Shown here piece after piece: positions 1 to 10,446 of a DNA stretch of 64,000 bases. Every line of letters starts with the position of its first letter. The stretch's first letter is position 1. Origin of the DNA: Agrobacterium fabrum str. C58 (lineage in GTDB: Bacteria; Pseudomonadota; Alphaproteobacteria; Rhizobiales; Rhizobiaceae); contig NC_003062.2 in the NCBI RefSeq assembly GCF_000092025.1, positions 2,644,001 to 2,708,000 on the forward strand, in the 5' to 3' direction. Under the pieces are notes generated by a model that saw nothing but the letters and a program-made list of their open reading frames with translations, had not been told where the DNA came from and did no database searches. The position numbers were made by a program, and so were the translations under genes.

Positions 1-350
1 CGCTGCGTCAGCTTCGGAGCCGGCACGGCGAGGATTTTCTCGTCCTTGCCGCCATCATCTTCCATGATCATCACGCCGATGGGGCGGACATTGATCACGC
101 AGCCGGGAACCAGCGGACGGGTGTTGCAGATGAGAACATCGATCGGGTCGCCATCGTCGGACAGGGTGTGCGGCACGAAGCCATAGTTACCCGGATAGGT
201 CATCGGCGTGTAGAGGAAGCGATCGACGATCAGCGCACCCGCGTCCTTGTCCATCTCGTACTTGATCGGATGGCCACCGACCGGCACTTCAACGATAACG
301 TTTATGTCATCCGGCGGGTTCTTGCCTATGGAAATTGCATCGATACGCAT
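1..350 (-). CDS. ppa: Inorganic pyrophosphatase, 3' end cut by window edge
   Basis: Hydrolyses pyrophosphate to two phosphates in the cytoplasm, pulling biosynthetic reactions forward. About 116 N-terminal codons are visible; the reading frame is still open at base 1, so the C-terminal third lies outside. The translation carries the family I active-site stretch: [18 protein letters not shown], then [19 protein letters not shown] and the metal-binding DDGDPIDVL. The start is the ATG at 348-350, preceded by a GAGGGAAG ribosome binding site. It is transcribed towards the left edge, and its relation to genes beyond it is unknown. The identification is firm because the catalytic Asp/Lys/Tyr residues are all present. 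Confidence 0.97.
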   Translation of the reverse strand, partial: MRIDAISIGKNPPDDINVIVEVPVGGHPIKYEMDKDAGALIVDRFLYTPMTYPGNYGFVPHTLSDDGDPIDVLICNTRPLVPGCVINVRPIGVMIMEDDGGKDEKILAVPAPKLTQ

Positions 351-519
351 TCGCTTCCCTCAATTCGACGGGTTGGATTTGGTTTTCGATACTGGGAAAG
401 TCGCCGTATTGCAACATGGCTTTGAGCGGATAAGACAGAATGCCGGATTTGAGGTTATCGCGATTACGCATGGCGGCCGCAAAAAACCATACCATCACGT
501 AATCCATCCGCAGCTCTTG

Positions 520-1026
520 TCAGTTCCAGACGAAACCGATCTTGCGTAACGACTTGCCGCCGAAATCTTCCATGCCTTCGGCAATGTCGCGGCCGCCATG
601 CGAACGGAAGAATCGATTGGCGACGTCACTGTCTTCGAGGCACCAAACGACGATGCCATTGCAGCCGAGTGACGTCAGCAGCCTGCGGGCCTCCGTGAAC
701 AGCAGCGAGCCGAGCCCGATGCCCTGATATTCCGGCCGCAGATAAAGTTCGTAGATCTCGCCGTCATGCGGCAACCCGCGCGCGCGGCTAAGACCGAGCG
801 TCGCATATCCGGCAACCACACCGGCCACTTCCACCACCAGCATGGTAGCAGAGCCTCTTGTCGCCTTCTTCCACCAGCCTTCACCCCGGCGCTCCAGCAT
901 CTGCGTCAACGGCCGGTGCGGAATAAGCCCCGCATAGGCCTGTTGCCACGACAGACGGTGCGCCTCGGAGATGGCACGCGCATCATGCGGCTCGGCACGG
1001 CGAACATCGATGGATAACGTTTTCAT
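520..1026 (-). CDS. GNAT family N-acetyltransferase
   Basis: A 168-residue protein of the GCN5-related acetyltransferase fold, which transfers an acetyl group from acetyl-CoA to an amine. The acetyl-CoA pyrophosphate loop is visible as EYQGIGLGSLLFTEA (about residues 98-112), followed by a C-terminal strand region with WCLEDSDVANRFFRSHGG, typical of the family. The substrate cannot be predicted. It stands alone between ppa and typA, both on the same strand, with about 165 bp of its own upstream DNA after the typA terminator. That DNA contains a CtrA-like box. The ribosome binding site before the ATG at 1026 is weak. Confidence 0.88.
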   Translation of the reverse strand: MKTLSIDVRRAEPHDARAISEAHRLSWQQAYAGLIPHRPLTQMLERRGEGWWKKATRGSATMLVVEVAGVVAGYATLGLSRARGLPHDGEIYELYLRPEYQGIGLGSLLFTEARRLLTSLGCNGIVVWCLEDSDVANRFFRSHGGRDIAEGMEDFGGKSLRKIGFVWN

Positions 1027-1123
1027 AACGCGATTCTGGCCCCGACCGCGGAAACTTGCCAGTCATAAAGGTTAACGCCGGCAGGCTTACCCACAGCCTA
1101 TTCATGTGGACGACCAGGAAAAA

Positions 1124-1139
1124 TTAACGCATCCTTAAC
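1124..1139. promoter_or_regulatory. CtrA-like box, TTAA-N7-TTAAC
   Basis: The sequence TTAA, seven bases, TTAAC matches the full consensus for the alphaproteobacterial cell-cycle regulator CtrA. It lies about 98 bp upstream of the GNAT start codon, in the only non-coding DNA between that gene and the typA terminator. The match is exact, but the motif is short and could be chance. Confidence 0.35.
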
Positions 1140-1190
1140 CTTTCGCACAAGCACCTTTCGACTCATGCACACATAAAAACGAAAGCATAA

Positions 1191-1217
1191 AAAAACCCGG
1201 CTCAAGGCCGGGTTTTT
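1191..1217 (-). terminator. Rho-independent terminator of typA
   Basis: An 11-bp perfect inverted repeat (AAAAACCCGGC and its complement) with a 5-base loop, ending in a T run on the minus strand. It starts 24 bases beyond the typA stop codon. The A run on the other side could let it work in both directions. Confidence 0.85.
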
Positions 1218-1241
1218 CAAATTCGTGCCGCCTAGCCGCAA

Positions 1242-3062
1242 TCAGATTGCGAGCTTGGCCTTTTCAAAACGCTTGCGGTCGTTGGCGTCGAGGAACATCT
1301 TGCGCAGACGGATCGACTTCGGCGTCACTTCCATCAACTCGTCTTCCTGGATCCAGGAAAGAGCGCGGTCGAGTGTCATGCGGATCGGCGGCGTCAGCTT
1401 GACGGCTTCATCCTTGCCGGCGGCGCGGATGTTGGTCAGCTGCTTGCCCTTCAACACGTTCACTTCGAGATCGTTGTCGCGCGTGTGAATACCGATGATC
1501 ATGCCGGCATAAACCTTCTCACCCGGCTCGATGATCATCGGGCCGCGATCTTCCAGGTTGAACATGGCATAGGCAACAGCCTCGCCCGAACCATTGGACA
1601 GGAGAACGCCGTTGACGCGACCGGCAATCTGGCCCTTGAAGGGCTGATAGTCGTGGAACAGACGGTTCATGATGGCCGTACCGCGCGTGTCGGTCAGCAG
1701 TTCCGACTGGTAGCCGATCAGGCCACGGGTCGGAGCGTAGAACTTCAAACGAACGCGATTGCCGCCGGAAGGACGAAGCTCGGCCATTTCAGCCTTGCGC
1801 TCCGACATCTTCTGAACGACGACGCCGGAATGCTCTTCGTCAACGTCGATCACGACTTCTTCGATCGGCTCCAGCAGGGTGCCGTTCTCATCCTTGTGCA
1901 TCACGACCCGCGGACGCGAAACGGCAAGCTCGAAGCCTTCGCGACGCATGGTTTCGATCAGAACCGCCAGCTGCAATTCGCCACGGCCGGAAACGAAGAA
2001 CGAATCCTTGCCTTCGGCCTCTTCGATCTTCAGCGCAACGTTGCCTTCGGCTTCCTTGAACAGACGGTCGCGGATGACGCGGCTGGTAACCTTGTCGCCT
2101 TCGGTGCCGGCGAGCGGGCTATCGTTAACGATGAACGACATGGTGACGGTCGGCGGATCGATCGGCTGCGCGGTCATCGCCTCGGTGACGGACGGATCGC
2201 AGAAGGTATCGGCAACGGTACCCTTGGAAAGACCGGCAATGGCAACGATGTCACCGGCATGGGCTTCTTCGATGGCCGTGCGCTCGATACCGCGGAAGGC
2301 AAGGATCTTGGAAATACGGCCAGTTTCGATCAGCTTGCCGTCCTGACCCAGAACCTTCACGGCCTGGTTCGGCTTGATGGAACCAGAAGCGATACGGCCG
2401 GTAATGATACGACCGAGGAAGGGGTTGGCTTCGAGGATCGTGCCGATCAGACGGAACGGACCTTCTTCGACCTTGGGCTCCGGAACATGTTCGAGAACCA
2501 GATCAAGCAGCGGTGCGAGACCCTGATCCTTCGGACCTTCCGGGTTGACGTTCATCCAGCCGTCACGACCAGAACCGTAGAGGATCGGGAAGTCGAGCTG
2601 CTCGTCGGTGGCGTCAAGGTTTGCAAAGAGGTCGAAAACTTCGTTGATGACTTCTTCATGACGGCCATCCGGACGGTCGATCTTGTTGATCGCAACGATC
2701 GGGCGAAGACCGACCTTCAGCGCCTTGGAAACCACGAACTTGGTCTGCGGCATCGGGCCTTCGGAACTATCGACCAGAACGATCGCGCCATCCACCATCG
2801 ACAAGATACGCTCGACTTCGCCGCCGAAGTCGGCGTGGCCGGGGGTGTCGACGATGTTGATGCGAACACCCTTCCACTCCACCGAGGTCGCCTTGGCGAG
2901 AATGGTGATGCCGCGTTCCTTTTCGAGGTCGTTGCTGTCCATCACGCGCTCTGCAACGCGCTGGTTATCGCGGAACGAGCCGGACTGCTTCAGAAGCTCG
3001 TCCACGAGCGTCGTTTTTCCATGGTCAACGTGCGCGATGATCGCGATGTTGCGAAGTGCCAT
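1242..3062 (-). CDS. typA: Ribosome-associated translational GTPase TypA/BipA
   Basis: A 606-residue translation-factor GTPase that acts on the ribosome, affecting 50S assembly and stress or cold adaptation in other bacteria. The GTPase motifs are clear: [12 protein letters not shown] (P-loop, about residue 10), RGITILAK (switch I), [11 protein letters not shown] (switch II) and NKIDR. They are followed by the EF-G-like domains II, III and V and the TypA-specific C-terminus. The length equals the family norm of about 605-610. The start at 3062 gives the standard [16 protein letters not shown] opening. It appears monocistronic, with its own terminator downstream. Confidence 0.98.
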   Translation of the reverse strand: MALRNIAIIAHVDHGKTTLVDELLKQSGSFRDNQRVAERVMDSNDLEKERGITILAKATSVEWKGVRINIVDTPGHADFGGEVERILSMVDGAIVLVDSSEGPMPQTKFVVSKALKVGLRPIVAINKIDRPDGRHEEVINEVFDLFANLDATDEQLDFPILYGSGRDGWMNVNPEGPKDQGLAPLLDLVLEHVPEPKVEEGPFRLIGTILEANPFLGRIITGRIASGSIKPNQAVKVLGQDGKLIETGRISKILAFRGIERTAIEEAHAGDIVAIAGLSKGTVADTFCDPSVTEAMTAQPIDPPTVTMSFIVNDSPLAGTEGDKVTSRVIRDRLFKEAEGNVALKIEEAEGKDSFFVSGRGELQLAVLIETMRREGFELAVSRPRVVMHKDENGTLLEPIEEVVIDVDEEHSGVVVQKMSERKAEMAELRPSGGNRVRLKFYAPTRGLIGYQSELLTDTRGTAIMNRLFHDYQPFKGQIAGRVNGVLLSNGSGEAVAYAMFNLEDRGPMIIEPGEKVYAGMIIGIHTRDNDLEVNVLKGKQLTNIRAAGKDEAVKLTPPIRMTLDRALSWIQEDELMEVTPKSIRLRKMFLDANDRKRFEKAKLAI

Positions 3063-3153
3063 TGTTCAAAATCTCTGAGGTTGGGCGCTATATTGAGGAG
3101 AAGCACCAATTTAGTTTGGCGCGCTCATAACCTTTTTTTTGCAAATGCGAAAG

Positions 3154-3176
3154 GGGGGCTCATGTCATAAGCCCCC
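3154..3176 (-). terminator. Possible terminator of the M3 peptidase gene
   Basis: Inverted repeat GGGGGCT / AGCCCCC separated by nine bases, 37-59 bases beyond the stop of the peptidase gene on the minus strand. The T tract that should follow is poor, so termination is likely but not certain. Confidence 0.45.
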
Positions 3177-3212
3177 TGCGCTCAGGTTCTAGCTGAGAAT
3201 TATGACAGTCTC

Positions 3213-5273
3213 TTATACGAGACCGCGCTTCAAAAGCATCGCATCCGGGCTCGGCATCTTGCCGCGGAACGCGAGATAAGCCTCTTCAGGATCGATCGAG
3301 CCCCCGACGGAATAGATATTATCCTTCAGCCTGCGCGCCATCTCGCCATCAAAAGCGTTGCCGGTTTCCTCAAAGGCGGCAAAGGCATCGGCATCGAGAA
3401 CTTCCGACCACATGTAGGAATAATAACCGGCGGAATAACCGTCGCCCGAAAACACATGCTGGAAATGCGGCGTCGCGTGCCGCATGACGATGGATTTTGG
3501 CATATTGAGGCCAGAAAGTACCTCACCCTGAACCGCCATCGGATCGGCAACGCTGTCACGGGTGTGAAACGCCATATCGACGATCGCCGAAGAGGTGAAT
3601 TCCACCGTGTTGAAACCGGCATTGAAGGTCTGCGCGGCCAGAACCTTGTCCAGCAGCGCCTTCGGCATCGGCGCACCAGTCTCATAGTGCAGCGCGTATT
3701 TTTCGAGAATTTCCGGCACCGTCAGCCAATGTTCGTAAAGCTGGGACGGCAATTCGACGAAATCGCGCGAGACACCCGTTCCGGATACCGAGGGATAGGT
3801 GACATCGGACAACATGCCATGCAAGGCGTGGCCGAATTCATGGAACAGCGTGCGCGCATCGTCGAGCGAAAGCAGCGCCGGTTTTCCTTCGGCTGGTTTC
3901 GCGAAATTGCAGACATTGTAGATGATCGGGATTTCACCGACCGTGCCGTCCTTCAGCGGCAGCTTGTGCTGCGACTGGAAGGAGCTCATCCAGGCGCCTG
4001 ATCGTTTGGAGGGGCGGGCGAAATAGTCGCCGAGGAACATGGCCTTCAGATCGCCCTTGTTATCGCGGATTTCGAAAATTCGCACATCCGGGTGATAGCC
4101 CACAACGCCCTTCACTTCGACCGCATGAATTCCAAACAGCCGCTCTGCCACATCGAAACAGGCTTCGATGATCTTTTCCAGCTGCAGATAGGGCTTCAAT
4201 TCCGCCTCGGAGAAATTGAATTTCTGTGCCCGGAGCTTTTCGGCATAATGCCGCCAGTCCCACGGCAGCACCTCGTGGTTCTTGCCTTCCTCGGCGATGA
4301 TGGCGGCAAGTCCAGCCTCTTCCTCACCGGCCCGTTGAACGGCTTTTTCCCAGACCTGACGGAGAAGACCGTTCACCGCATCCGGCGTCTTCGCCATCGT
4401 ATCATCCAGCTTATAGGCAGCGAAATTCGCATAACCAAGAAGTTTTGCCTTTTCCTCGCGCAGTTCGAGGGTGCGGCGGACGATCTCGCGATTGTCGGTC
4501 TCGCCACCGTTCTCGCCCCGCGCCACCCAGGCCTTGAAGGCCTGTTCGCGCAGGTCGCGCCGTTCTGAAAAAGTCAGGAAGGGCTCGATGATCGAGCGGG
4601 AAAGGGTAACGGCAAATTTGCCGTCCTCCCCGTGCTCGCCGGCTGCCCCCGCCATAGCGTCGCGCAGGAAGCCGGGGATGCCCGCAAGCTCTTCATCCGT
4701 GGAAAGCAAAAGCTTCCAGCTCTTCTCATCCGCCAGCACGTTCTGGCCGAATTTCGCGCCGAGACCGGCAAGCTCTTCATTGATGGCCGCCAGCCGCTCC
4801 TGCCGCTCTTTCGGCAATTTCGCACCTGAGTGGACAAAACCTTTCCAATGGCGTTCGAGAACCCGTTTTTCTTCGCCTGTCAGCCCAAGCGCCTCGCGCT
4901 TTTCCCACAGCGTGTCGATGCGCTTGAACAGCGCTTCGTTCATGCCGATCTTCGAATAATGTCGCGACATCTTTGGCGCGATTTCCCGCTCGAGCGCCTG
5001 GATCACACCATTGGTGTTGGCGCCGGCTTTGTTCCAGAACAGCGACGAGATACGCGAGAGCTCGTCACCTGCAATTTCGAGTGCGGTCACCGTGTTTTCG
5101 AAACTCGGCGCCTCTGGATTTCCCGCAATCGCATCGATTTCCTGCTCATGGGAAAAAAGCGCGGCATCGAAAGCGGGCGCAAAATCCTCATCCTTGACCG
5201 CATCGAATTTCGGCAGGCCATTATGGCCGTTCCAGTCAACCAGCGCGGGATAAAGGGCGGTCTTCAATGGCAT
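3213..5273 (-). CDS. M3 family metallopeptidase (oligopeptidase A / dipeptidyl carboxypeptidase type)
   Basis: A 686-residue cytoplasmic zinc peptidase of the thimet oligopeptidase family (M3), which degrades short peptides left by larger proteases. The zinc site is seen as FHEFGHALHGMLS (HExxH, about residue 470) within the conserved LLSLDDARTLFHEFGHA context. The third ligand region follows in the helical C-terminal half, which ends with the typical AFRGKMPSPDAMLLKRGL. There is no signal peptide, which supports a cytosolic enzyme. A good AAGGAAG ribosome binding site precedes the ATG at 5273. Dcp and PrlC (OpdA) are hard to separate on sequence alone, so no symbol is given. Confidence 0.93.
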   Translation of the reverse strand: MPLKTALYPALVDWNGHNGLPKFDAVKDEDFAPAFDAALFSHEQEIDAIAGNPEAPSFENTVTALEIAGDELSRISSLFWNKAGANTNGVIQALEREIAPKMSRHYSKIGMNEALFKRIDTLWEKREALGLTGEEKRVLERHWKGFVHSGAKLPKERQERLAAINEELAGLGAKFGQNVLADEKSWKLLLSTDEELAGIPGFLRDAMAGAAGEHGEDGKFAVTLSRSIIEPFLTFSERRDLREQAFKAWVARGENGGETDNREIVRRTLELREEKAKLLGYANFAAYKLDDTMAKTPDAVNGLLRQVWEKAVQRAGEEEAGLAAIIAEEGKNHEVLPWDWRHYAEKLRAQKFNFSEAELKPYLQLEKIIEACFDVAERLFGIHAVEVKGVVGYHPDVRIFEIRDNKGDLKAMFLGDYFARPSKRSGAWMSSFQSQHKLPLKDGTVGEIPIIYNVCNFAKPAEGKPALLSLDDARTLFHEFGHALHGMLSDVTYPSVSGTGVSRDFVELPSQLYEHWLTVPEILEKYALHYETGAPMPKALLDKVLAAQTFNAGFNTVEFTSSAIVDMAFHTRDSVADPMAVQGEVLSGLNMPKSIVMRHATPHFQHVFSGDGYSAGYYSYMWSEVLDADAFAAFEETGNAFDGEMARRLKDNIYSVGGSIDPEEAYLAFRGKMPSPDAMLLKRGLV

Positions 5274-5488
5274 TTCATCTTCCTTGTGCGATTCCGATTA
5301 AAATCCATATGGGCATGCCTCTAGCGTCAATTCAATATGCTAAGCGGAGGTCGAAAAATGCCGACGCTTTCTCCTGTAATCCGAGGCAATTATCAGCCCC
5401 AACGCCGACCGCCCTGCTCTGGAGCTGACGTATAGTTGAGCCGATTTTCGAGAATATGGGTCGCGTAGCATTGATTATCGCCCGGAAT

Positions 5489-5509
5489 TTAGTAAGGCTG
5501 ACTTACGAA
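5489..5509. promoter_or_regulatory. Likely MarR operator
   Basis: An imperfect inverted repeat with arms TTAGTAAG and CTTACGAA around five central bases (seven of eight positions complementary). It ends 10 bp before the start codon of the MarR gene, where bound repressor would block transcription or initiation. Autoregulation through such a site is usual for the family. Confidence 0.5.
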
Positions 5510-5519
5510 AAGGCGAAGC

Positions 5520-5978
5520 ATGGGCACAAAACGCGAAAAAGATTCACTGGCATTTCTGTTGAACAGCGGCGCCCGCCTGCTGAACAATGCTTTTGAGCGC
5601 CGAATTTCTGAAGCAGGACTGGGCCTGACCCCCGGCGAAGCACGCGCGTTGCTGACGGTTGCCGTCGTTGATGGCAGCAAGCAATCGGATATTGCCGCCC
5701 GTCTCGGCATCGAGCCCATGACGATCTGCGCCTATCTCGATAAGCTGCAATCCCTCGACCTGATCGAGCGCCAGCAGGACCCGCAGGACAGGCGCTCCAA
5801 ACGCATCGTACTGACAAAAAACTCCACAGACATGCTGGAAGCCGTGCGTCAGGAAATCGATGAACTGGTCCGTCACGCCACGCGTGGCTTGAACGAGGAC
5901 GAAGTTGCGCTTTTCCGCAGCTTCCTGCAGACGCTTCGCGACAATCTCCAGCCTGAACAGCCGGGCCAGAGCTGCTGA
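5520..5978 (+). CDS. MarR family transcriptional regulator
   Basis: A 152-residue winged-helix dimeric regulator. The DNA-binding core runs from about residue 35 to 100, with SDIAARLGIEPMTICAYLDKLQSLDLIERQQDPQDRRSKRIVLT matching the recognition helix and wing (the DxRSKR wing motif is diagnostic). Long helices at both ends would form the dimer interface. The next gene, five bases downstream on the same strand, is a drug-efflux-type MFS pump, so the pair probably forms an operon in which MarR represses the pump until a ligand binds. An inverted repeat sits just before the start codon. The ligand is unknown. Confidence 0.92.
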   Translation: MGTKREKDSLAFLLNSGARLLNNAFERRISEAGLGLTPGEARALLTVAVVDGSKQSDIAARLGIEPMTICAYLDKLQSLDLIERQQDPQDRRSKRIVLTKNSTDMLEAVRQEIDELVRHATRGLNEDEVALFRSFLQTLRDNLQPEQPGQSC

Positions 5979-5983
5979 CCACA

Positions 5984-7180
5984 ATGCCGCCAGAACCGAT
6001 CATGTCGACAAAACGCACGGCCATTCTCGGCGCGTTGCTGACGGCGCTGGCGCCGATTTCCATGGCGATCTATACGCCGGCCATGCCGGAACTGACGCGG
6101 GTTTTCGCCACGAATGAATCCGCGATAAAGCTCAGCCTCTCGCTTTATTTCGCCGGTTTCGCCCTGGCGCAGCTGCTCGCCGGCCCTGCTTCCGATGCCT
6201 TTGGCCGGCGCAGGGCGAGCCTCGTTTTCCTGTCAGTCTTTCTGGGCGGCGGACTGCTGGCGATTTTTGCCCCGACGATAGAAGTGCTGCTCCTCGCGCG
6301 GCTCATTCAGGGCATCGGCGCCTCCGTCGGCATGACGGTGGCACGCGCTATCGTACGCGACCAGTTTACTGGCGCGGAAGCCTCCAGCATCATGAACCTC
6401 ATCGGCATCATGCTGGCAGTCGGCCCCGCCCTCGGACCAACGATCGGTGGGCTTTCGCTTGCGGCTTTCGGCTGGAAATCGGTGTTTTTCCTCATGGCCG
6501 GTCTCGGCGCCGCCGCCATCTTCTCCGTCGTGATTTTTCTGCGCGAAACAACGGTCCCGGACAAAAGCCTTATCCGCCCCCGTCGCCTCCTGTCGGCCTA
6601 CGGCAACTTGCTGACCGAACCACGCTTTCTTCTGGCCGCCCTCGTGCTCGGCGGTTCCATCGGCGCACTTTATGCGCAGGCCACCATGCTGACCTTCATT
6701 CTCATCAACACGGTTGGCATGACACCCACCGCCTTCGGCATCGGCATGCTGATGCAGACCGGCGCTTATTTCTTCGGCTCCATCGCCCTGCGGTACATCG
6801 CACCGCGACTGGGTGATCGCCGTTCGGTCATGCTCGGCCTCTGTTTTTCGGGAACAGGCGGTCTGCTCATCCTGCTGTCGGTCTTCCTGATACCGCCGTC
6901 CTTCTTTTCCATCATGGGACCCGTGGCGGTCGCAACGGTCGGTATCGCCTTGCTGACACCCTCAATGGTAACGGCAGCGCTTGCACCCTTCCCCCATATT
7001 GCCGGCTCGGCCTCGGCGATGATGGGCTTCATCCAGATGGGATCGGGTTTTGCGGGCGGCACCGCTGCCTCGCTCATCGGTTCACCCTTGACAGGCTTCG
7101 GCATCGTCATCCCGGTGATGGAATTCACCGCTGTTGCCAGCTACATCGGCTTCCGCATCGTCTCCAGAAGCAAGACATGA
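5984..7180 (+). CDS. MFS efflux transporter, Bcr/CflA family
   Basis: A 398-residue inner-membrane proton antiporter of the drug:H+ antiporter-1 group with 12 predicted membrane segments. The DHA motif between helices 2 and 3 appears as LAGPASDAFGRRRA, and the motif C region as GPALGPTIGG in helix 5. The N-terminus (TAILGALLTALAPISMAIYTPAMPEL) is the typical Bcr/CflA opening. Start choice is open: the ATG at 5984 lies five bases after the MarR stop, and ATG 6002 (MSTKRT) is an equally plausible start. Co-transcription with the MarR gene suggests inducible export of a toxic compound, which cannot be named. Confidence 0.92.
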   Translation: MPPEPIMSTKRTAILGALLTALAPISMAIYTPAMPELTRVFATNESAIKLSLSLYFAGFALAQLLAGPASDAFGRRRASLVFLSVFLGGGLLAIFAPTIEVLLLARLIQGIGASVGMTVARAIVRDQFTGAEASSIMNLIGIMLAVGPALGPTIGGLSLAAFGWKSVFFLMAGLGAAAIFSVVIFLRETTVPDKSLIRPRRLLSAYGNLLTEPRFLLAALVLGGSIGALYAQATMLTFILINTVGMTPTAFGIGMLMQTGAYFFGSIALRYIAPRLGDRRSVMLGLCFSGTGGLLILLSVFLIPPSFFSIMGPVAVATVGIALLTPSMVTAALAPFPHIAGSASAMMGFIQMGSGFAGGTAASLIGSPLTGFGIVIPVMEFTAVASYIGFRIVSRSKT

Positions 7181-7182
7181 AA

Positions 7183-7212
7183 AAACCCGCCGGCGTCACC
7201 GCCCGCGGGTTT
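7183..7212. terminator. Bidirectional terminator between the MFS gene and argG
   Basis: GC-rich hairpin with outer arms AAACCCGC and GCGGGTTT and an inner GGCG/CGCC stem, lying between two converging genes. A and T runs on either side allow it to serve both. Confidence 0.8.
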
Positions 7213-7234
7213 CATAATCTTTACGTCAGCTGAA

Positions 7235-8458
<1,224 letters not shown>

Positions 8459-8773
8459 AATGATGTCCATCTGCATGATGACGGCATCGGGGCACCGCCA
8501 TTTCCTTGGGATTTCGGCACTTTTACAGTGCAACCCGAAATGTGTGAAGCGCTTTTCCGTGAGATAAGCGACAAAACAATTGATGGGCAGGCATGACGAT
8601 GGGTGATGACCAGCCACGCCGGTGGGAACGAAGCAATTGTCACATGCATTTAGAAAATTCGCGCTTTATCATAAAGCGGCGCGATCGACTTGAAGACCGT
8701 GAATGAAGCCACTCAGGTTCAGGCAACGTTGCAAACCGCTGGAAACAGCAGAAACGACGCGAAGGAGAAACCT
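8459..8773. other. Divergent spacer argG/SDR gene
   Basis: A 315-bp spacer holding the promoters of argG (minus) and the SDR gene (plus). The only clear structure is a 17-bp perfect palindrome at 8662-8678. No small gene or RNA could be supported. Confidence 0.5.
8662..8678. promoter_or_regulatory. 17-bp perfect palindrome, possible operator
   Basis: CGCTTTAT and ATAAAGCG flank a single central base. It lies about 95 bp upstream of the SDR start codon and 200 bp from argG, where a dimeric regulator could bind. No regulator is adjacent. Confidence 0.35.
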
Positions 8774-9628
8774 ATGACGACCATCCACCCCGCATTCAAG
8801 GAAGATAATGTCGCTGTCATAACAGGTGCGGCGTCCGGTATCGGACTAGCCGCCGCCCGTAAATTCGCCAGTTTCGGCATGAGCGTCGTGCTCGTCGATC
8901 TCGACGGCGAAAAACTCGCCGCAGCACATGCGGATATTCTAAACGTCGCCAAGGATGGCGAAGCGCAGATCGTCGCCATCCCGACCGACGTCTCGAAACT
9001 CGATGAGCTGGAGGCTTTGGAACGTGCCGTGATCCAGCGTTTCGGCCGCGTCCACGTTCTCATGAACAATGCCGGCATCCAGCCGGGCAGCGCCATCTTC
9101 GGACCTCAGGCCAACTGGGAGAAGATTATCGGCGTCAATCTGATGGGCGTCGTGAACGGCAGCCGGGTGTTCGGCCAGGGCATGATCACCCATGGCGAAC
9201 CGTCGCTGATCATCAATACCGGCTCGAAACAGGGCATCACCACGCCTCCGGGCGATCCTGCCTATAACGTCTCGAAGTCCGGTGTGAAAACCTTCACGGA
9301 AGCGCTTCAGCACGAATTGCGCAATATTCCAAACAGCGCGGTTTCTGCCCATCTGCTGATACCCGGTTTCGTCTTCACCGGCCTGACCGCCCATGGCAGG
9401 ACCGAAAAGCCGCAGGGTGCCTGGACCGGCGAGCAAACCGTCGATTTCATGATCGAGAGTATCGGCCGCGGCGATTTCTACATTCTCTGCCCGGATGGCG
9501 AGGTGGACCGCCCGACGGATGAGAAGCGCATTCTCTGGGCAGCCCAGGACATCGTCCAGAACCGCCCGCCGCTCTCACGCTGGCATACGGAATATTCCGC
9601 CGCCTTCACCAGCTTCCTGAAAAACTGA
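8774..9628 (+). CDS. SDR family NAD(P)-dependent oxidoreductase
   Basis: A 284-residue classical short-chain dehydrogenase/reductase. The cofactor loop is VAVITGAASGIGLAAA (TGxxxGxG, about residues 18-28), the structural NNAG follows near residue 98, and the catalytic set is the Ser in INTGSKQG and the YxxxK in DPAYNVSKSG. A strong GGAG ribosome binding site before ATG 8774 fixes the start, although the frame is open further upstream. The C-terminus has an extended segment (DFYILCPDGEVDRPTDEKRI) found in a subgroup of SDRs whose substrate is not known to me. It is probably transcribed alone. Confidence 0.92.
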   Translation: MTTIHPAFKEDNVAVITGAASGIGLAAARKFASFGMSVVLVDLDGEKLAAAHADILNVAKDGEAQIVAIPTDVSKLDELEALERAVIQRFGRVHVLMNNAGIQPGSAIFGPQANWEKIIGVNLMGVVNGSRVFGQGMITHGEPSLIINTGSKQGITTPPGDPAYNVSKSGVKTFTEALQHELRNIPNSAVSAHLLIPGFVFTGLTAHGRTEKPQGAWTGEQTVDFMIESIGRGDFYILCPDGEVDRPTDEKRILWAAQDIVQNRPPLSRWHTEYSAAFTSFLKN

Positions 9629-9634
9629 AGCTCC

Positions 9635-9664
9635 AGCCGCCGTGCCTGAAAGGGTGCGGCGGCT
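9635..9664 (+). terminator. Hairpin after the SDR gene, possible terminator
   Basis: AGCCGCCG and its complement CGGCGGCT flank a 14-base loop, seven bases beyond the stop codon. The following tract (ATTTCCCC) is a weak T run, so this may be a terminator or only an RNA-stabilising hairpin. Confidence 0.4.
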
Positions 9665-9760
9665 ATTTCCCCCTCGCAGGCGCGTCATCGCTCAAAAACA
9701 TTGGCAGAAACACGAAACCGCGTTAAGCAACCGCATTCTCCAGATTTTACGGGTGCCGCG

Positions 9761-10408
9761 ATGGATTTCGTTCCGAGCCTGCCAACATTGATCGCCTTCA
9801 CCATTGCCATTCTGCTTCTGGCGGTGACGCCGGGTCCTGACATGACGCTCTGGATCAGCCGCTCGCTGCGCGAAGGCCGGGCGGCGGGCTTCATGACGCT
9901 GGTCGGAACCAATATCGGCATCACCGTGCATACGATGCTGGTCGCTTTTGGTGTCGCGGCTCTCATCGTCGCCTCGCCGACCGCCTTCATGATCCTGAAA
10001 ACCGGTGGTGCGGCCTATCTGGTCTGGCTCGCCATACAGGCAATCCGCAAGGGCTCGGATTTCGTGATGGTGAAAAGCACCGGTGAAAAAGCACAGGCCT
10101 CCCTGAAATCGGCCTTGCTGAACGGCATCTGGGTCAATCTGCTGAACCCCAAGGTCATCATCTTTTTCATGACCTTCCTGCCGCAATTTGTCAGCGCAAC
10201 CGATCCGCACGTCACCGGCAAGCTGATCTTCCTCGGCATCTGGTCCATCATCGTGGCGCTGCCGATCGGCATCGGCATCGTTGTCACCGCCGATATTCTT
10301 TCCGCCTGGCTGCAGCGCAACCGGAAAGTTCTGCGCGGACTCGATTATACGATCGCCGGCGTCTTCTCGCTTTTCGCGGTCAAGATTTTCTTCACGCAAA
10401 CGCGCTGA
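9761..10408 (+). CDS. LysE/RhtB family translocator
   Basis: A 215-residue inner-membrane exporter of amino acids or their derivatives, with six predicted hydrophobic segments. The family hallmark near the N-terminus, LLAVTPGPDMTLWISRSLREG, is present, as is the NPKVIIFFMTFLPQF segment in the fourth helix. The start at 9761 (MDFVPSLPTL) fits the family; an upstream in-frame start at 9701 would add 20 residues that are not membrane-like. It follows the SDR gene by 132 bp and ends at a strong terminator. The substrate is unknown. Confidence 0.92.
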   Translation: MDFVPSLPTLIAFTIAILLLAVTPGPDMTLWISRSLREGRAAGFMTLVGTNIGITVHTMLVAFGVAALIVASPTAFMILKTGGAAYLVWLAIQAIRKGSDFVMVKSTGEKAQASLKSALLNGIWVNLLNPKVIIFFMTFLPQFVSATDPHVTGKLIFLGIWSIIVALPIGIGIVVTADILSAWLQRNRKVLRGLDYTIAGVFSLFAVKIFFTQTR

Positions 10409-10416
10409 GGGCAAAT

Positions 10417-10442
10417 AAAAAGGCGCCCAAAGGCGCCTTTTT
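10417..10442. terminator. Bidirectional terminator, lysE-type gene / ABC operon
   Basis: Perfect 11-bp stem (AAAAAGGCGCC and its complement) with a 4-base loop between converging genes. T runs are present on both strands. Confidence 0.88.
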
Positions 10443-10446
10443 GCAA

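Noticed and set aside
1485..3170. Long plus-strand frame antisense to typA
   Set aside because: Arises from the codon bias of typA on the other strand; no recognisable domains, while typA is unmistakable.
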